Positions 52,001 to 62,700 of a DNA stretch of 64,000 nt are shown here, piece after piece. A program made the position numbers and the translations under genes. The stretch covers positions 1,799,067 through 1,863,066 of the forward strand of contig VYZI01000068.1 in NCBI GenBank assembly GCA_013397695.1. The letters run 5' to 3'. The notes under the pieces are model-generated. The model ran no database searches. It was not told the DNA's origin and saw only the letters and a program-made list of their open reading frames with translations. The DNA is from Centropus unirufus (lineage: Eukaryota; Chordata; Aves; Cuculiformes; Centropidae). Within the stretch, counting starts at the first letter, position 1. Each line of letters opens with the position of its first letter.

Positions 52001-55000
52001 ACCTAGACCTGAACACACTGTTCCTGCCACAGCCACACCTATATCTAAAGGCAGGTATAACCTCTTAACCTTTTATTACTCTTTCATACATCTAAAGAGC
52101 CCATTGGCCCTTTTGGCCACAGCAGCAGGTTGTTTACACACTTTCTGTGGCTATATATTGAGATTTAAAATTTGGGTACAGACTCTTGACCTCCAGGCAG
52201 AATTTCCTCTACCAAAGAATTGTCTGTTTGTTCTTTGACATCTTTGAATTTGCTCACATTCAAATACCAGTTGCTTGAGCAAAGCTTTCTGCAATAGCTA
52301 ATTTATGTCCCTAATCTTTATTATTTGCAAATGCTTGAGAAATTGTTTGATTTTTTGTTCAGGTTGCCAATGTATTTAAGATCATTAACATTAAATATCT
52401 TAGTGTTAAAAGCCAAGTCCATGACCACGGTAGATATACACCTACTCTGACACTTCCTTACCTGCAATTACTTTTCTATACTTAGTAGTTCTATCTGAGA
52501 CCAGTTGAAATTTGTTTATTATGGGCTTCCCTTGAACTCGTAACATTCAGCTTTCCTGATCCAAATGCCATATAATGCCAAGTTGGTTGCTTTGTGAAGT
52601 TATAAGTATATTCAATCAAACATCATTACTTTTATTGATCTGCTGATCTCATAAAAATATGTCAAGTTAGTTTGAGAAGATTTGTTTTTCATAAATCTAA
52701 GCTGATTGGCATTAATCATATATATATATCTCCTGTAATGCTTACTTATCAACTTCATATAATCTATTCCACTCTTTTGCTAGGTAGTGAAGGATGGCTG
52801 GCAGTTCCATAATTTGCAAGGTCATCCTGTCCACTCTGTAAAGCATTGGCTTCAACTTCCTCCTCTGTAATTTCCGCCTCTTATGAATTACTTAATGACA
52901 GCATTAAGAGCCCAAGGGTTCCTTCTCGAGAATTTTGAAGCACTGAGTGCATGTTTTCTGCATCTGTGGTTAAAGATCTTATAGTTCCATTCTGGTTTTT
53001 TTGGTATTGCTTCTCTCCTACCACTTTAGGCCACGCCAGTTCTTGGCACTTATCTTTTCAAACTATGTATGGATATGGGCTTTTCTCCCAGTTCATGTTA
53101 GATAGAACTCTTGCACATTCCCCTGTTTTTTTACAGAACTTTGTTGTTCATACTCATCTGGTACCAGTACCTCCCAGTCTCTTCCTTTACCCCTCTTCTA
53201 TCCAGCCTGGAAATAGTTCATATGTTTTTCATCTTAACTATCACAGATAAGCCACATTTTCCTATTATTTCCACCTTCTTTGTCATGGAAGAACATGTCC
53301 CTACTAAGCAGCCATATTTGCCCTAAAACTCACTCTCCTACTTCTGACATCATACACGCCTTTGCAGTGTTTGGTCCATCAGTAATCCCAGCTTTTTCAT
53401 TCTCTTTTCTTCTCCCACACTTGTATTGTGCTTTTGTCCATCTTACCTTTACACAGGGAGCCAGTTCTCAACCTTGGCATCATGACTGATTCAGGTTTCT
53501 CCAAATCTTGCATTTTTTTGTGCAAGACCCTGTGCGGTAACTAAGATGAAATACAAATCTTGTGTCCTTACTTCAGTGTCTCATAGGAGAGGAATGAGAG
53601 GTACATCTGTGCTGTTCCTTTAAGCTCCTATTCAGCCTTCTTCCTCCAGGTGGTTTCAGGGACCTCACATGGAAACATTTGTGCCTGTAATGTTGCTCAC
53701 CTGCATTGTTCCAGGGAATCCAACAGGTTTGTGCAGACAAGTGATTCCAGAATACAGTATGGGACAATTTGGATTGAGGTTATATTTTTAAGAGCTTTAT
53801 ATGCTGTTTAAGTGTGTTTTTGCCACTTGAAAGCAAAGAACAGCAGTAACCATGTAACACCATTAAATCCACATGCAGTTTTACAAACACAAGATGTCTT
53901 GGGTAGCAGCTCTGTTTTTACAGGGCAAGTAAATATTACTTCATTTTACACATGAAAAGTAAGTTAGAAGTGCTTAGTGTCTTGCATGTGGCTGCAGAAA
54001 TTATTTCCAAAGGCGTATGAAAATTCAGCAATTGTTAGCTTTCAGTCCTGTGTTCATCTGCTAGAAGTCATTGCTTTAATTTTGAAGGATAAGTGTTACA
54101 GTTTGAGTTTACTACTGTGGATTCATTGGTTTTGTGAATCAGGACTGATAGGTCAAGGTTTAACACTCCAGCTACTGGATCTCTTCCAAGCCAAGGTAGC
54201 AGTGTGGATTGTTGACTTGTTATCAGTAAAGGCTAATAGAGGTCATCTGAGATCAGAAACTCTGGTCAACAACATGAGAAGACTATGACTTGCATAACCC
54301 TTCCACTTCCACTGGTGATATCCCAGTACATGGCCTTAGCATGACCGTGTCTTTTTCTGGTGTCACTGTGCCTTTGTTAATGAGAATTGCATCCTGCCAG
54401 CCTCTGTTTCTTGGGTGTCTTCATCAGGATGTGATCTGCAAGAGAGAAGAAAAAATCAGAGAAATAGGATGCAGAAATCCAGGTGCAGGAAACCCCAAAT
54501 CTGTATTCTGTCATACCTGAAAGGGAGAGGCATCTTTTCACAATAGGCTCAATGCTGATCATTAAAGACAGTCATGTACTCACGACTGTGTTTACCAGGC
54601 AGAAGGAAATAAAATGCAGGATGGTAATGGCTGGCAGATTCTTACTTTTATGACAAACACTTCATAGATGTACATGTACCTCACCTGATTTTAGGAAACA
54701 GAAATGCAGATGGTTTAACATCACCTTGCCCTTGCTTTATATATTGACATATGGTACTGCTCTTGAATGCTGAAGTGATGTTGATTTCTTCAACCCTTTG
54801 ATGTTCTTTTCTTTCCTTTTTATTTTTTTTTTCAGCCTATACCTTGGATAGCGTTAACCTGCAAGGATATTTTGTCTATTCTTTCAATGACAAGACTGCT
54901 CCTAAATATGGTCTCTACAGTTACGCTGCAAATCAATATGAACCAAAGCCTTCTATGAAACATTACAGGGAAATAATTAACAATAATGGTTTTCCTGGTC

Positions 55001-55173
55001 CTGAAACTCCTGAGGTGATGTGTCCAGAAGAGTTTACCTCATGTCCTGAATGCCGCTTCTTCCGAACCAGAAAATCATTATTAGCCTTTATCTCTTTCAT
55101 ATTTGTTGCTTTTATTGTTACTATATTTTTCATTATTTACTACTCCAAGAGGGTAGAAAGAAGGTACAAATAG
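15373..55173 (+). CDS. KL: KL, alpha-klotho (five-exon gene, full coding span)
   Basis: The coding sequence joins 15373-16095, 43570-44080, 47140-47408, 49984-51100 and 54836-55173: 2958 nt, 985 residues plus stop. Order: signal peptide (about 1-22), KL1 (to about 480), a linker containing the basic run KRKR (535-538), KL2 (to about 930), a membrane span (about 955-976) and the tail SKRVERRYK. It matches alpha-klotho rather than KLB throughout, for example [45 protein letters not shown] and a C terminus ending YK. Known role: single-pass co-receptor that binds FGF receptors and FGF23 at the cell surface; the shed ectodomain circulates. KL1 has Asn207 where family 1 glycosidases have the acid/base Glu but keeps nucleophile Glu382. 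KL2 keeps Glu657 but has Ala845 at the nucleophile. Human KL, from memory, is 1012 residues, so this copy is slightly short, partly from a shorter loop in exon 1. No frameshift or internal stop was seen. Confidence 0.97.
30470..30500 (+). repeat. (TA)n microsatellite
   Basis: TA dinucleotide array interrupted by AAAAGA, in KL intron 1. Confidence 0.85.
33431..33974 (-). mobile_element. Solitary LTR, same avian family, reverse orientation
   Basis: Read on the minus strand, it starts TGATTGTGGTTTAACCTAGC and carries the same blocks as the LTR at 5432-6034: GGGATGTGGGAG near the 5' part, a CATATGGTATGGAATATCCC segment, CTTTGGTCAGCCC, and an end equivalent to GAAAACCAGGACTG. On the plus strand the shared 3' segment reads GAGTTAATTTTCTTC followed by CTAGTAGCTG. 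It is more diverged at the ends than the first copy. No internal retroviral genes were recognised next to it, so it is probably a solo LTR inside KL intron 1, antisense to the gene. Confidence 0.75.
38591..38842 (+). other. Exon-like interval in KL intron 1 (unconfirmed)
   Basis: The interval is preceded by TTTATATTTTCAG and followed by an ideal donor, GTGAGT. It is 252 bases long, a multiple of three, with no stop codon in the frame that would continue from phase 0 exon 1, and is GC-richer than surrounding intron. The 84 encoded residues resemble nothing I recognise and would interrupt the KL1 barrel. The upstream pyrimidine tract is mediocre. It may be a pseudo-exon; it could also be an unrelated conserved element. 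Confidence 0.2.
42380..42940 (+). mobile_element. Old, diverged CR1-type LINE fragment
   Basis: The text contains TTTTTAATAATGACCTAGAA, CTACTGCTGGCAAGAC, TATTATGTCCAATTCTGC, GGAAAAGAATCAGAGGAGAA and TTTAGCTTTCAAAGGGAACG. These are recognisable though heavily mutated counterparts of the CR1 region upstream of its 3' end, in forward orientation. Divergence is clearly greater than in the copies at 4552 and 11495, so this is an older subfamily. It lies about 0.6 kb before KL exon 2. Confidence 0.65.
43570..44080 (+). CDS. KL: KL coding exon 2: second half of KL1
   Basis: This exon encodes residues 242-411 and the first base of codon 412. The acceptor is a pyrimidine-rich tract ending TTTCAACAG; the donor is AAAAG followed by GTAGGA, phase 1. 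The protein runs from AHAKVWHLYN through SIALSSHWIKPQRM and [19 protein letters not shown] to KKFIMETLK, nearly colinear with mammalian KL. The retained KL1 nucleophile is Glu382 in FIVENSWF. The next conserved residue is Ser384, where family 1 enzymes and, from memory, human KL have Gly (ENG). SNLSS supplies a glycosylation sequon. The upstream in-frame ATG at 43513 lies in the intron and is not a start. Confidence 0.96.
44081..47139 (+). other. KL: KL intron 2
   Basis: GTAGGA donor, TTTCCTCAG acceptor, phase 1, about 3.1 kb. AT-rich with short open frames lacking features (longest 118 codons at 45660-46016). A GC-richer patch near 46740-46870 is unassigned. No repeat was named. Confidence 0.93.
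47140..47408 (+). CDS. KL: KL coding exon 3: end of KL1 and linker
   Basis: This exon encodes residues 412 (completing the split Ala codon) to 501. The acceptor is GTTCTTTCCTCAG and the donor is CAG followed by GTGAGT, phase 0. The protein contains DGVNVFGYTVWSLLDGFEW and [15 protein letters not shown], the last strands and helices of the KL1 barrel, then EKNGFPPLPENQP and the beginning of the KL1-KL2 connection (WGIVDNYIQ). In mammals this exon is where an alternative donor gives a truncated, secreted klotho. Here the unspliced frame continues 17 codons into intron 3 to a stop at 47460-47462, described separately. Confidence 0.96.
47409..47462 (+). other. KL: Intron-3 read-through tail giving a possible truncated klotho
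   Basis: If the exon 3 donor is skipped, the frame adds VSLMIKPVQSDQCTSSY and stops with TGA at 47460-47462. The product would hold the signal peptide and KL1 only, with no membrane anchor. In human KL a secreted form arises by using a downstream alternative donor at this same exon, adding a short tail that I recall as SQLTKPISSLTKPYH after the shared codons. The start of the bird tail (VS..-KP.-S) resembles it. No strong alternative donor was found in the next 80 bases, so production of this form is inference. Confidence 0.35.
48961..48980 (+). repeat. (AAAT)n microsatellite
   Basis: Four to five AAAT units in KL intron 3. Confidence 0.85.
49984..51100 (+). CDS. KL: KL coding exon 4: receptor-binding arm and most of KL2
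   Basis: This exon encodes residues 502-873 and the first base of codon 874. The acceptor is CTTATTCTACCCAG; the donor is AAAAG followed by GTAAGG, phase 1. It begins VDTTPAQFLDSNVYVWDVH, the region that in human KL forms the arm grasping the FGF receptor, and includes the basic run KRKR at residues 535-538 (50083-50094), equivalent to the KKRK stretch proposed as an internal cleavage site in mammals. KL2 follows, with HVTHFHFSLKWSLILPLGN, TMNEPP (Glu657 kept) and YITANGIDD, where Ala845 replaces the nucleophile Glu. The segment SVDLY (50731-50745) appears to be an insertion relative to human KL. The ATG at 49954 is intronic and not a start. Confidence 0.96.
51745..51774 (+). repeat. TA-rich microsatellite
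   Basis: Imperfect TATATATG/TATAGATA array in KL intron 4. Confidence 0.8.
51970..52840 (-). mobile_element. Ancient degraded LINE-type repeat (probably CR1-related)
   Basis: Scattered blocks match a repeat text widespread in bird genomes: GGTGAACCTAGACCTGAACA, CATTGGCCCTTTTGGCCACA, AAGATCATTAACATTAAATA, CAAGTTGGTTGCTTTGTGAA, TCAAGTTAGTTTGAGAAGAT and CATAAATCTAAGCTGATTGG, in the usual order and spacing. I associate this text with the CR1 region upstream of the 3' end, here in reverse orientation, partly because the block near 52380 is the reverse complement of the one near 42400. Divergence is high. The family name is from memory. Confidence 0.55.
54836..55173 (+). CDS. KL: KL coding exon 5: end of KL2, membrane span, cytoplasmic tail
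   Basis: This exon completes the split Ala codon 874 and runs to Lys985, with a TAG stop at 55171-55173. The acceptor follows a long T-rich tract ending TTTTTCAG. The sequence holds VNLQGYFVYSFNDKTAP and FGLY-like YGLYSYAANQYEPK, the last KL2 strand and helix, then a juxtamembrane cysteine cluster (CPEEFTSCPEC). A hydrophobic stretch of about 22 residues (LLAFISFIFVAFIVTIFFII, about 955-974, extending to YY976) forms the membrane anchor. The cytoplasmic tail is only nine residues, SKRVERRYK, similar in length and charge to mammalian KL. Ectodomain shedding in mammals occurs just outside this span. Confidence 0.96.
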
Positions 55174-55234
55174 AGCTGCAACTTTGAATTCATCTCTCAC
55201 TGCCCTTTTTCTTTCATCCCCTTGGAAAATCTGA

Positions 55235-55240
55235 AATAAA
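55235..55240 (+). terminator. KL: Proximal polyadenylation signal for KL
   Basis: A canonical AATAAA lies 62 bases after the stop codon, followed by GT-rich sequence (GTTGTGATTG) suited to a downstream element. Its use would give a 3' untranslated region of under 100 nt. Mammalian KL transcripts have a much longer one, so distal sites may also be used. The next canonical AATAAA motifs I noted on this strand are at 58411-58416 and 58891-58896. Confidence 0.5.
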
Positions 55241-55255
55241 AGTGCACAATGTTGT

Positions 55256-56671
55256 GATTGCTTCAGCAGTAGAAATGTGTTTACATTGCCTGATATTACA
55301 GAAGATTGGCACCAAGGAGAGATTTCTAGGGTATGGCTTCCAGAAATTATTTTCTCTGGTTTATGACCAGTCCTTATCTCTTGTAATTGGAGTCACCTCA
55401 CAGCTTTCCTTGGGACATGTTCTTGAGCTTTCCTCTCTACAGTCTTCTCTCACTGAGCCGGATGGGTATAAGCATGCTTTGAAGACATGGAGTGATGGAA
55501 AAGCCTCAATGTCAAATTGTCCAAGAGATGATTGGGGAAAAGAAAAATGGTTTACTTTTCCAAATAAGGATCTAATGTTGATGTTGTATGATCAGAGCTA
55601 ACAACTGACGGGAGCAAGGAATGTATCTGAGCAGAGATGGGAAAGTTACACAAAGCAGCGCCAGAGGAAAGGACACTCCCATTCCTAATGCAGATGCAGG
55701 GGGAATAACAGGGGAATATGAGTCTGTGACGCTGGGAACTCTTGGTCAATCAGCTGACTGCTACTCATGTTGCTGCTGGCTGCCTCTCACTTCAAGATAT
55801 CACCAGGGGACTTCAGCTAAAGGAACTGCATCTTTCTCAGTGGGGAGAGCAGCAGGGGTATGTTCAGGGATGACAAGGGTCATGCTGCCTGATGGGAAGG
55901 GATGGGAAGGGCAAAAAGTTTTCTCTTTGATTTGCTCAGTAAAGAGCAGAGAGCAAGAACTGGGTCATCTTTTTTGTCTCAGCTGGCCGAAATCTGTGTG
56001 CCTGACCCTGTGCCCAGTACCCATGGACACAGCAGATCAGGGAGACCCCGTTGCACACAGCTGGCTCTGTGCTGCTGCTCAGCTATTTAGCTGCTGGAAA
56101 CTTGTGGGTAAGACAGTAAGATGCAATCTGCATGTCATTTGCATTGAGTGTGGAGACTCTAAATCCCAGCATTTTGATGTAATAATCCTGCACTTTATTG
56201 CTGCCATTGCCAGGGTCTCAGGTGTTGGAGCTGTTGGTCCAAGCCTCTTCCCAGATGGCTGGGGGGTGTCTTTGAGCAACTGGCTCTGGCCCTAGCAGCA
56301 TTTCATCCCAAAGTATTACTGAATGTCTACAGGCCTCTCATTTTGATCCCAGCAAGATAAATAAGCAGAATATTAGCAACATTGTTTATTGGTAGAAATG
56401 GAGAATGGCAAAAACCTGCATGTTATTTTGCCCGCCTCGTGAATCACTACATTAGGTGTGTCCTCAGTATAAAGCAATGAGGTCATTTTTCTCCACACTC
56501 TAACTCTAGACTTGCATCACCTTCAGCTATAATTGCATTTTTATTGCTGTGTAAATAATGTCAGACACTGGAAAGAATATTTTAAGGGAAATGTGTTCTT
56601 TGTTAATTAAGAATAATTTATCTACTAATGCTGATTATGCTGTATTAAATATGATGTTTATCTACTAGATA
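55256..56671 (+). other. KL 3' flank or extended 3' UTR
   Basis: If the proximal polyadenylation site is bypassed, this would be KL 3' untranslated sequence. It contains an open frame of 224 codons (55621-56295, plus strand) with no recognisable domain, signal peptide or homology. The composition is moderately GC-rich compared with the introns. A short GATGGGAAGG tandem occurs near 55886-55908. Confidence 0.4.
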
Positions 56672-56738
56672 GCTAGTAGATGACTAAATGACCTCCCAAG
56701 GTTCCTTTCAACTTGAATGCTCTATGATTCTGGGATTG
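56672..56738 (+). mobile_element. Short CR1 LINE 3'-terminal fragment
   Basis: The stretch GACTAAATGACCTCCCAAGG followed by TTCCTTTCAACTTGAATGCT and CTATGATTCTGGGA is the last part of a CR1 in forward orientation, including the terminal ATGATTCTG-type tail. It is a severely 5'-truncated copy. Confidence 0.8.
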
Positions 56739-59700
56739 TCTACTGTAAATTAAAACTTATATATGAACTATGACTTTTATTTGTAACTTAAGATTATATT
56801 TTTTTCTTAAATGATCTATAGAAATAGAGAATTAGTATCTTATAATAATGATTAATATATTTGTCCCCAAGTTCCAGCCTTAAAATAGTCTCTCTTTGCA
56901 GTAATGTATATTTTGATACTGAGATTAAGGTGAAAAATTCAGAGTAAGTGATGAAGTATTAAAAATATATAAAATTATTTATAGCCTGATAGGACTTGCT
57001 GTAAGAATAGCAAATTTTAAACTGATGTATATTTATGCGTTGGTGGCTGCTGCGGTCTGGATAACAAAGAAATAGCTCTCCCTAAATATATGGAATGCGA
57101 AATGGATTTCTGCATGGCATGGCAATGATTCGCCTTGCAACACATTACTCCAGTAATCAGATGCCTTCACAGTACATAACAAAACATGGCACTCAGTTAA
57201 CACAAGATGCAACCAGGTCGTGCCCAACTTGTGTGCTACGTGTGTGTACGTATCTATTATTTTGCTGTTCTCAGAGAGTCTGAGAAGCCAAGTGAGCAGG
57301 GCAAATCCAGAAGAGCATGGGTGCCATGCTGGTGGGCAATGGCTTTCCTGGCACTTCTCTAACCACCAACCCTCCAGGGAGTTTCTGTCCTCTGCTCTTT
57401 GATGGCTCAGCCCCAGCGCAATGAGGGAAACGGCAGTCTGAGTGTGGACAAGCCACTGCGGGCTCTCCCCATGGAGGCTGGGTGATATGTAACCGCCGGC
57501 AGGCAGATGGCACCAGCTGGATATCGAATTTGTAGGTAAATTGGGATTTGTTGCTATGAGGCGGCATGATTGCATCCACTCCATGGGCCATGGCCCATAG
57601 AAATAACACAGCCTTTGGCGCAAGTCCCTTCAGAGGATTTTTTAAATATCATCGCAGAGCAGTGGCAGGCTTGAGTTCCAGAGTCTTCTCAGCACCCTGC
57701 CCTCAGCGCTGCCTGCGCACAGCAACAGGAGGCTCTCCGCAAAGGATGGACCAGGGAAAACACAGGCTAGTCGGATGGAGATCATGGTAGGGCTTTGCCT
57801 TGGGAATCAGCTTCGTATTATGTAATCAGGGGCCATCACGAATTTGTTGAAAAAAACTAACAAAAGAAGGGTCATTGAACAGGCAAAATTTAGGTACAAG
57901 ACCTGTGGTGACCTTATGCAAGCGGGTGTGGTGATCACCTCCTGCGATCAGGCTGTGGGCATTTCTTAGGTGTGACACCCATATAGGAGCGATGATCCCT
58001 GTCACCATCTGTGCTTCTAGAGCAGAAATGCTGACAGGAGCAAGGATTTTGAGCAGAGGGGACTCCACACTCAGACTGCAAAGACAGCTTAGGGCACGAT
58101 GATACTTTATTTGCTGAAGAGCAACCAGTCTGCATGTAATGGATGTTAACATGCCGCACGATACCCAGGCTAGCTTCTTGATTTTAACTGTGCTTCTAGA
58201 GTGAAATGTTGCTGCCAGCTTGCTCCGTCCTCCAGATTAAATATGTTATAAAATGCAAAATTATATTTTTATTCAACGTATTTTTGTGATATGTGTGCAA
58301 AGCTGCTGTTGTGCTTCTTGAAAAGATTGTGCAGTGTGACTCTGGGAGAGATGTCTTTGCTAAATGAGAGAATGAACATTATATTGTTTTTATAACAATC
58401 TCGGAATTGAAATAAAGATACTGTACATGACAAGTTGTAACATGATCTTACTGTTTTATCTGGCCAGTCTCCCTGTTTGCAACGTGAAGTATGGAGTATG
58501 TTGGGGGAGGCTGTAATGGTAACTCTGGAATGGGTTCGTGTTACTGTTTGTTTTTTAAGAGCTACATAAATAACTGAAACTTTTGTTAGAGATTGCTGGG
58601 CCCTGTGTCTAAACAGAGGTTTACCCAACAGATCTAGATCTTTGGAGGGGGTTTGGTTCTCTGATTTTTTGTTGATTGTGTATTTTTAGAGTGACTATTG
58701 CTATTTAAAATGCCCGTGGAAGTAACCACACCAATATGGGTGTTTTGTTGCAATAGCTTATTCCATAGTAACACTGCAGTAAATTTAACAGCTCTTCTCT
58801 TCCAGTACGCAGAAGCTTGAAGGACTTTTTCAGCATAGTTGTCACACCAAGTAGTTTGTGGCATCCTTGTTAAACATCCTAAGCAAAGTAAATAAAAAGG
58901 TCAAAGGAAGTGGCTGCTGAAAGGGACAAGACCAATGAAGGGGACAGCGGTCATACAGCTGTCAGCATGTTTCAACACACAACCTGCCATTCACTTTTCT
59001 CCTTGAATTGTATTTGGCTGCTTTTGAGTGACTTAGAAAACTTGATCCGATGATTCCACTTGCAAAAATGCCTTTATTGAGGGTAAAGAAGCCAGTTTAC
59101 ATGATAGATTTCATCTTCAACTGAGAAAATTATCTTGTCCCTTCTTCACTCATTCAAAGCTGAGAATAGGAGGTGAGGAAGAGGAAGCAAAAAGAAAGCT
59201 CTCCCTGTCTTTGATGTGCCAATCATGGACTGCTGAACTGCTCTTTGCCAGCCGTCACAAGGCTGTGGCTAGTGCTAGCCAGTTAAGCTCATCCTCTACA
59301 AGGGATTGGAAAAAGGAGGAGTAATGAGGTGAGATAAAAGTGACAGGGTCCAACATATCAGAGGCTTTTACTTTGTTTTGTGAGTTGAACACAAACACCA
59401 CTCTCCATCAAACTGTTCTGAGAAAATGAAGATGATTAAGAAACCAGAAAGTTGAAATAACAATAGCCTACAGCCAAGACACTTGTGAGTGCTGACATTT
59501 TGCTGGCTATTATTTTGTGATTTTTTGGTGTGTTTTTGTGAAGGACTGGCAGAAGGGCCAGCACAGCAGAGAGAAGCCAGGGAAAATACTAATGAAGCAG
59601 GGAAAGAAGCCACAGGCACAAATGGATATATGAGTTCCTCACCCTGGGGGCTGAGGGAACAGTCTCCCACCGTGGGAATGATCCATGGGACTTTGAATAT

Positions 59701-62700
59701 TCTGTGTTAAAAATATAAATTTTTTTAAAATAATCTACTCTGAAAACTCCCTACTTTCCATATTTATCTCTTAATGATACACTTCATATGTGGTGAATTT
59801 TATGGTAAAAAGCCTTTCCTTCATTGCAAGAGTTACTCAAAACATGACATAGCAAACCATTGTTATCTGAGCTCTCCGGAGCTCATCCAAATGGATTTCT
59901 GGCCTGTGTCCCAGCCCATGAGTATCTGAGGTTCAGGAGAGGAAGTCACTGTCACCGACCCTCTGATCCATGCAGTGGGAATGACAGTGGTGCTTTTCAA
60001 ATACTGGAAATTCAGATCAAGTTGAATTGATTCCTGCTTTAGTCCTTTTCTATTAGTGGGAAGAGTTCCTTCCTTGGTAAGACAGTAACACACAAGGGTT
60101 TTATTTGCAGGGAGGGGTGAATTTTGACTCTTCCTTCCTCAGCCTGGGATGTATAATGTACTTCTCACTGATGTTTTTCTGGCATCAGTCTTTGCAGAGA
60201 AGGAGAGGAACCGGGAAGCACCTTCCCAGTCCCACCTGTTTGGCCCTCAGGGATCAAATGACCCTCCAAGCCAGAGCTTCCCCCTGGGGCTGTGCTCTCC
60301 TGGGCTGTGCACCCAGGCCCGAGATGTGCAGAGCCCCCAGTGCCTCCCGAGTGCGATGAGCAGCGGGGGCTGCAGGAGGAGCAGAGCTGAGGGGGTGTCC
60401 TGCCAGGGTGCCGGCCGCGATGGTGGCCTTGCTCTGAGCTGGCTGTTGCATCGCTGTGCTCAGGGCCCCGTACCAGGCTCCTGGCAGTGCTGGGAAACAG
60501 CGGGGCTGTGCAAACACAACACCTGACTGGAGAAATCTGGTTTTCCTCCCACCAGAGGGGCCTGTGAATTGGCCGAGTGTTCAGCTGGAGAGGTGGAACG
60601 GTATAAACTACCTGCGCTGTGAAGTTTTACGAGGTGACAAAGTTTTGTAGTCTGGCAATAACACAGCTGAGCTGGAGACCATCACATGCCATGCCAGGAA
60701 AGGGAGGGGAGTCAGTTGCCAAGGAGGGCTTCCCGACAGGCTCCAACCTCTCCCATCAGCTTGGAGGGTGCCCCGAGGGGTGTGAAGATGTCACTCCAGT
60801 CTGGGCCCGGTGTGATCCAGAGGCTTAATGCTGATTGAAGACTGGAGCAGGGCCAGCTCCAGGTCTCTCACCACCTCCTCCTCCTTCTTTGGACAACTAT
60901 TTATTTACATTTGGGCTATGAAATGGGTAACTAAAGTTATGACACAGATACGCCAGAGTATATCGTTTACTAAGAAGACAAATTTCTGTTCAGATTCTTG
61001 ATGGATTTTTTGCAGCAGCCCTTCTGCCTCTTTTTATTCACTAGGTTCAAATGGGTCTTATTTCCGAAAGCTGAGAAAATAAATGCACATAAAGTAAGGT
61101 GCCAGTGTGGCAGACCTCTCTCCCAAGACCAGCTGAGCCTTTAAATCTGCTTCTGATGAAAGTTTGTGAATTTTACGTACATTTGTAACTCATTTATCTG
61201 CCACATTGCTGCAGGATCTGTAAGTGGATATTGCCTTTCTTTGTATCTTGCAATGGGAAGCAGCAAGGTCCTGCACTCAGCAGCACGTGGTTGCTTCTGC
61301 TTGCTATTCAAAGGCACATTCCCCCCGCTGGTGATATGTTATTATTGGGCTAGAAGAAAAATAATGCAACCAAGAACTTTTTATTTTCTCCTTTTATCCA
61401 TTTGGTCATATTAATGTGGCATAATCATTATATAAATGCACAGGAGGCACAGTCAAGGACACATTCATTTTTAAAGTCCTCCAGTGCTCTTGTACTTCAG
61501 TCATTCATCTTCTGTCTTTAATTACAGCAAGTGATCTCAGAGGCACTTAAAAGATTAAATTACTCAATTATTTGAAAAACCCAAATGCAATAACTCTATT
61601 TCTTTTCTGATAAATACCAGTAATTGCTGAGAAAGGTTGCCCAAGGCAAGAAATACTGGGAGGCCAAGGAGTCCATATTGTAGCATTTTGGCTTAGCCCA
61701 GTGATACCCATTCAATTGTTCATTACTTGCAGCCTGTTTTTATTTCCATTTCCATGAACTTATCCATTGCTCTTCTGGTGGAATGTCACCGCTCAGCTAT
61801 ATATGAGTGTCTTGGCACCTCTCTAAGCATGGAGAGGCTTGAATGAGACCACCGAATGATAACCCCAGCTCAAAAAGACATAGGGCCATGGCTGTGCATT
61901 GGCATGGCCAGAATAAATAGCACTCGAGGTGGTGCTTGTGGATGGAGTTTGGTCTGATGTTTGAGAAGGGACTACAAATAAAACGTGTGGTGGCTCATGC
62001 TGTGGCAGGGTTAGTCATGCATTCATGCTGTTCTGGTGGCCAATCTGGATTGAGCTCTACAGCCTCCTGGGAAGTGGAAAAAAGTGGACAGCCAAAAGCC
62101 AGCTCTGAAATAGTGCTCCTGGTGTCCCACAGCCCCAGCAGGGAGCTCTTGGCATGCCCTGTGTATGGGCACGGCTGGCACCTCTGTGACAATACAGTCG
62201 CAGAAGCAGACCGCATCCTTTCACCCCTGCAGCCCTGTTGCTCACCAAGGATCCCCAAATACAGTCACGGAAGAATGGGAAATTTTCCCTAAGTCAGTTT
62301 TTTACCTCTTTTGCTCAGCATCAGCTGTGTGATGATCACCGAGAGTCTGGGGAAGAAGCTGGCATGATCCCTCCTCCTTGGCCAGGAGGAAAGGGAAATC
62401 ACTCTTCAGAGAAAGAGAAATCCAGGCTAAAAAAACCTACAGTCCTGCTCTTTTCCTTCATAGGCCACTTTTGAGTTCCCGTCTCATTGGGAACTGGCCA
62501 ACACTGGGCAAAATACCAGATCAGCTGTGAGCTGAGGGTAGCCTGCACTTCCAGCCATGGTGTGCTCCTTGCTGGTTAGCCAGGAGCACGTGGGTGTTCG
62601 GTGTTAATAAACAAACTCAGCTACCCCCATGGCAAGTCTTTAAAGTGAAAGAGTCTGGGGAGGGCGGGAAAAAAAACAGATTCACTGTTTGTGGTCGAGC

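Larger units (their letters stand above)
51101..54835 (+). other. KL: KL intron 4
   Basis: GTAAGG donor, TTTTTCAG acceptor, phase 1, about 3.7 kb. It holds a TA-rich microsatellite (51745-51774), an ancient repeat copy (51970-52840) with an internal AT run (52717-52729), and pyrimidine-rich unique sequence. Short open frames here have no features. Confidence 0.93.

Noticed and set aside
15373..55173. Assignment to KLB (beta-klotho)
   Set aside because: The motifs, exon count and C terminus (short basic tail ending YK) match alpha-klotho; KLB has a longer cytoplasmic tail and different linker sequence.
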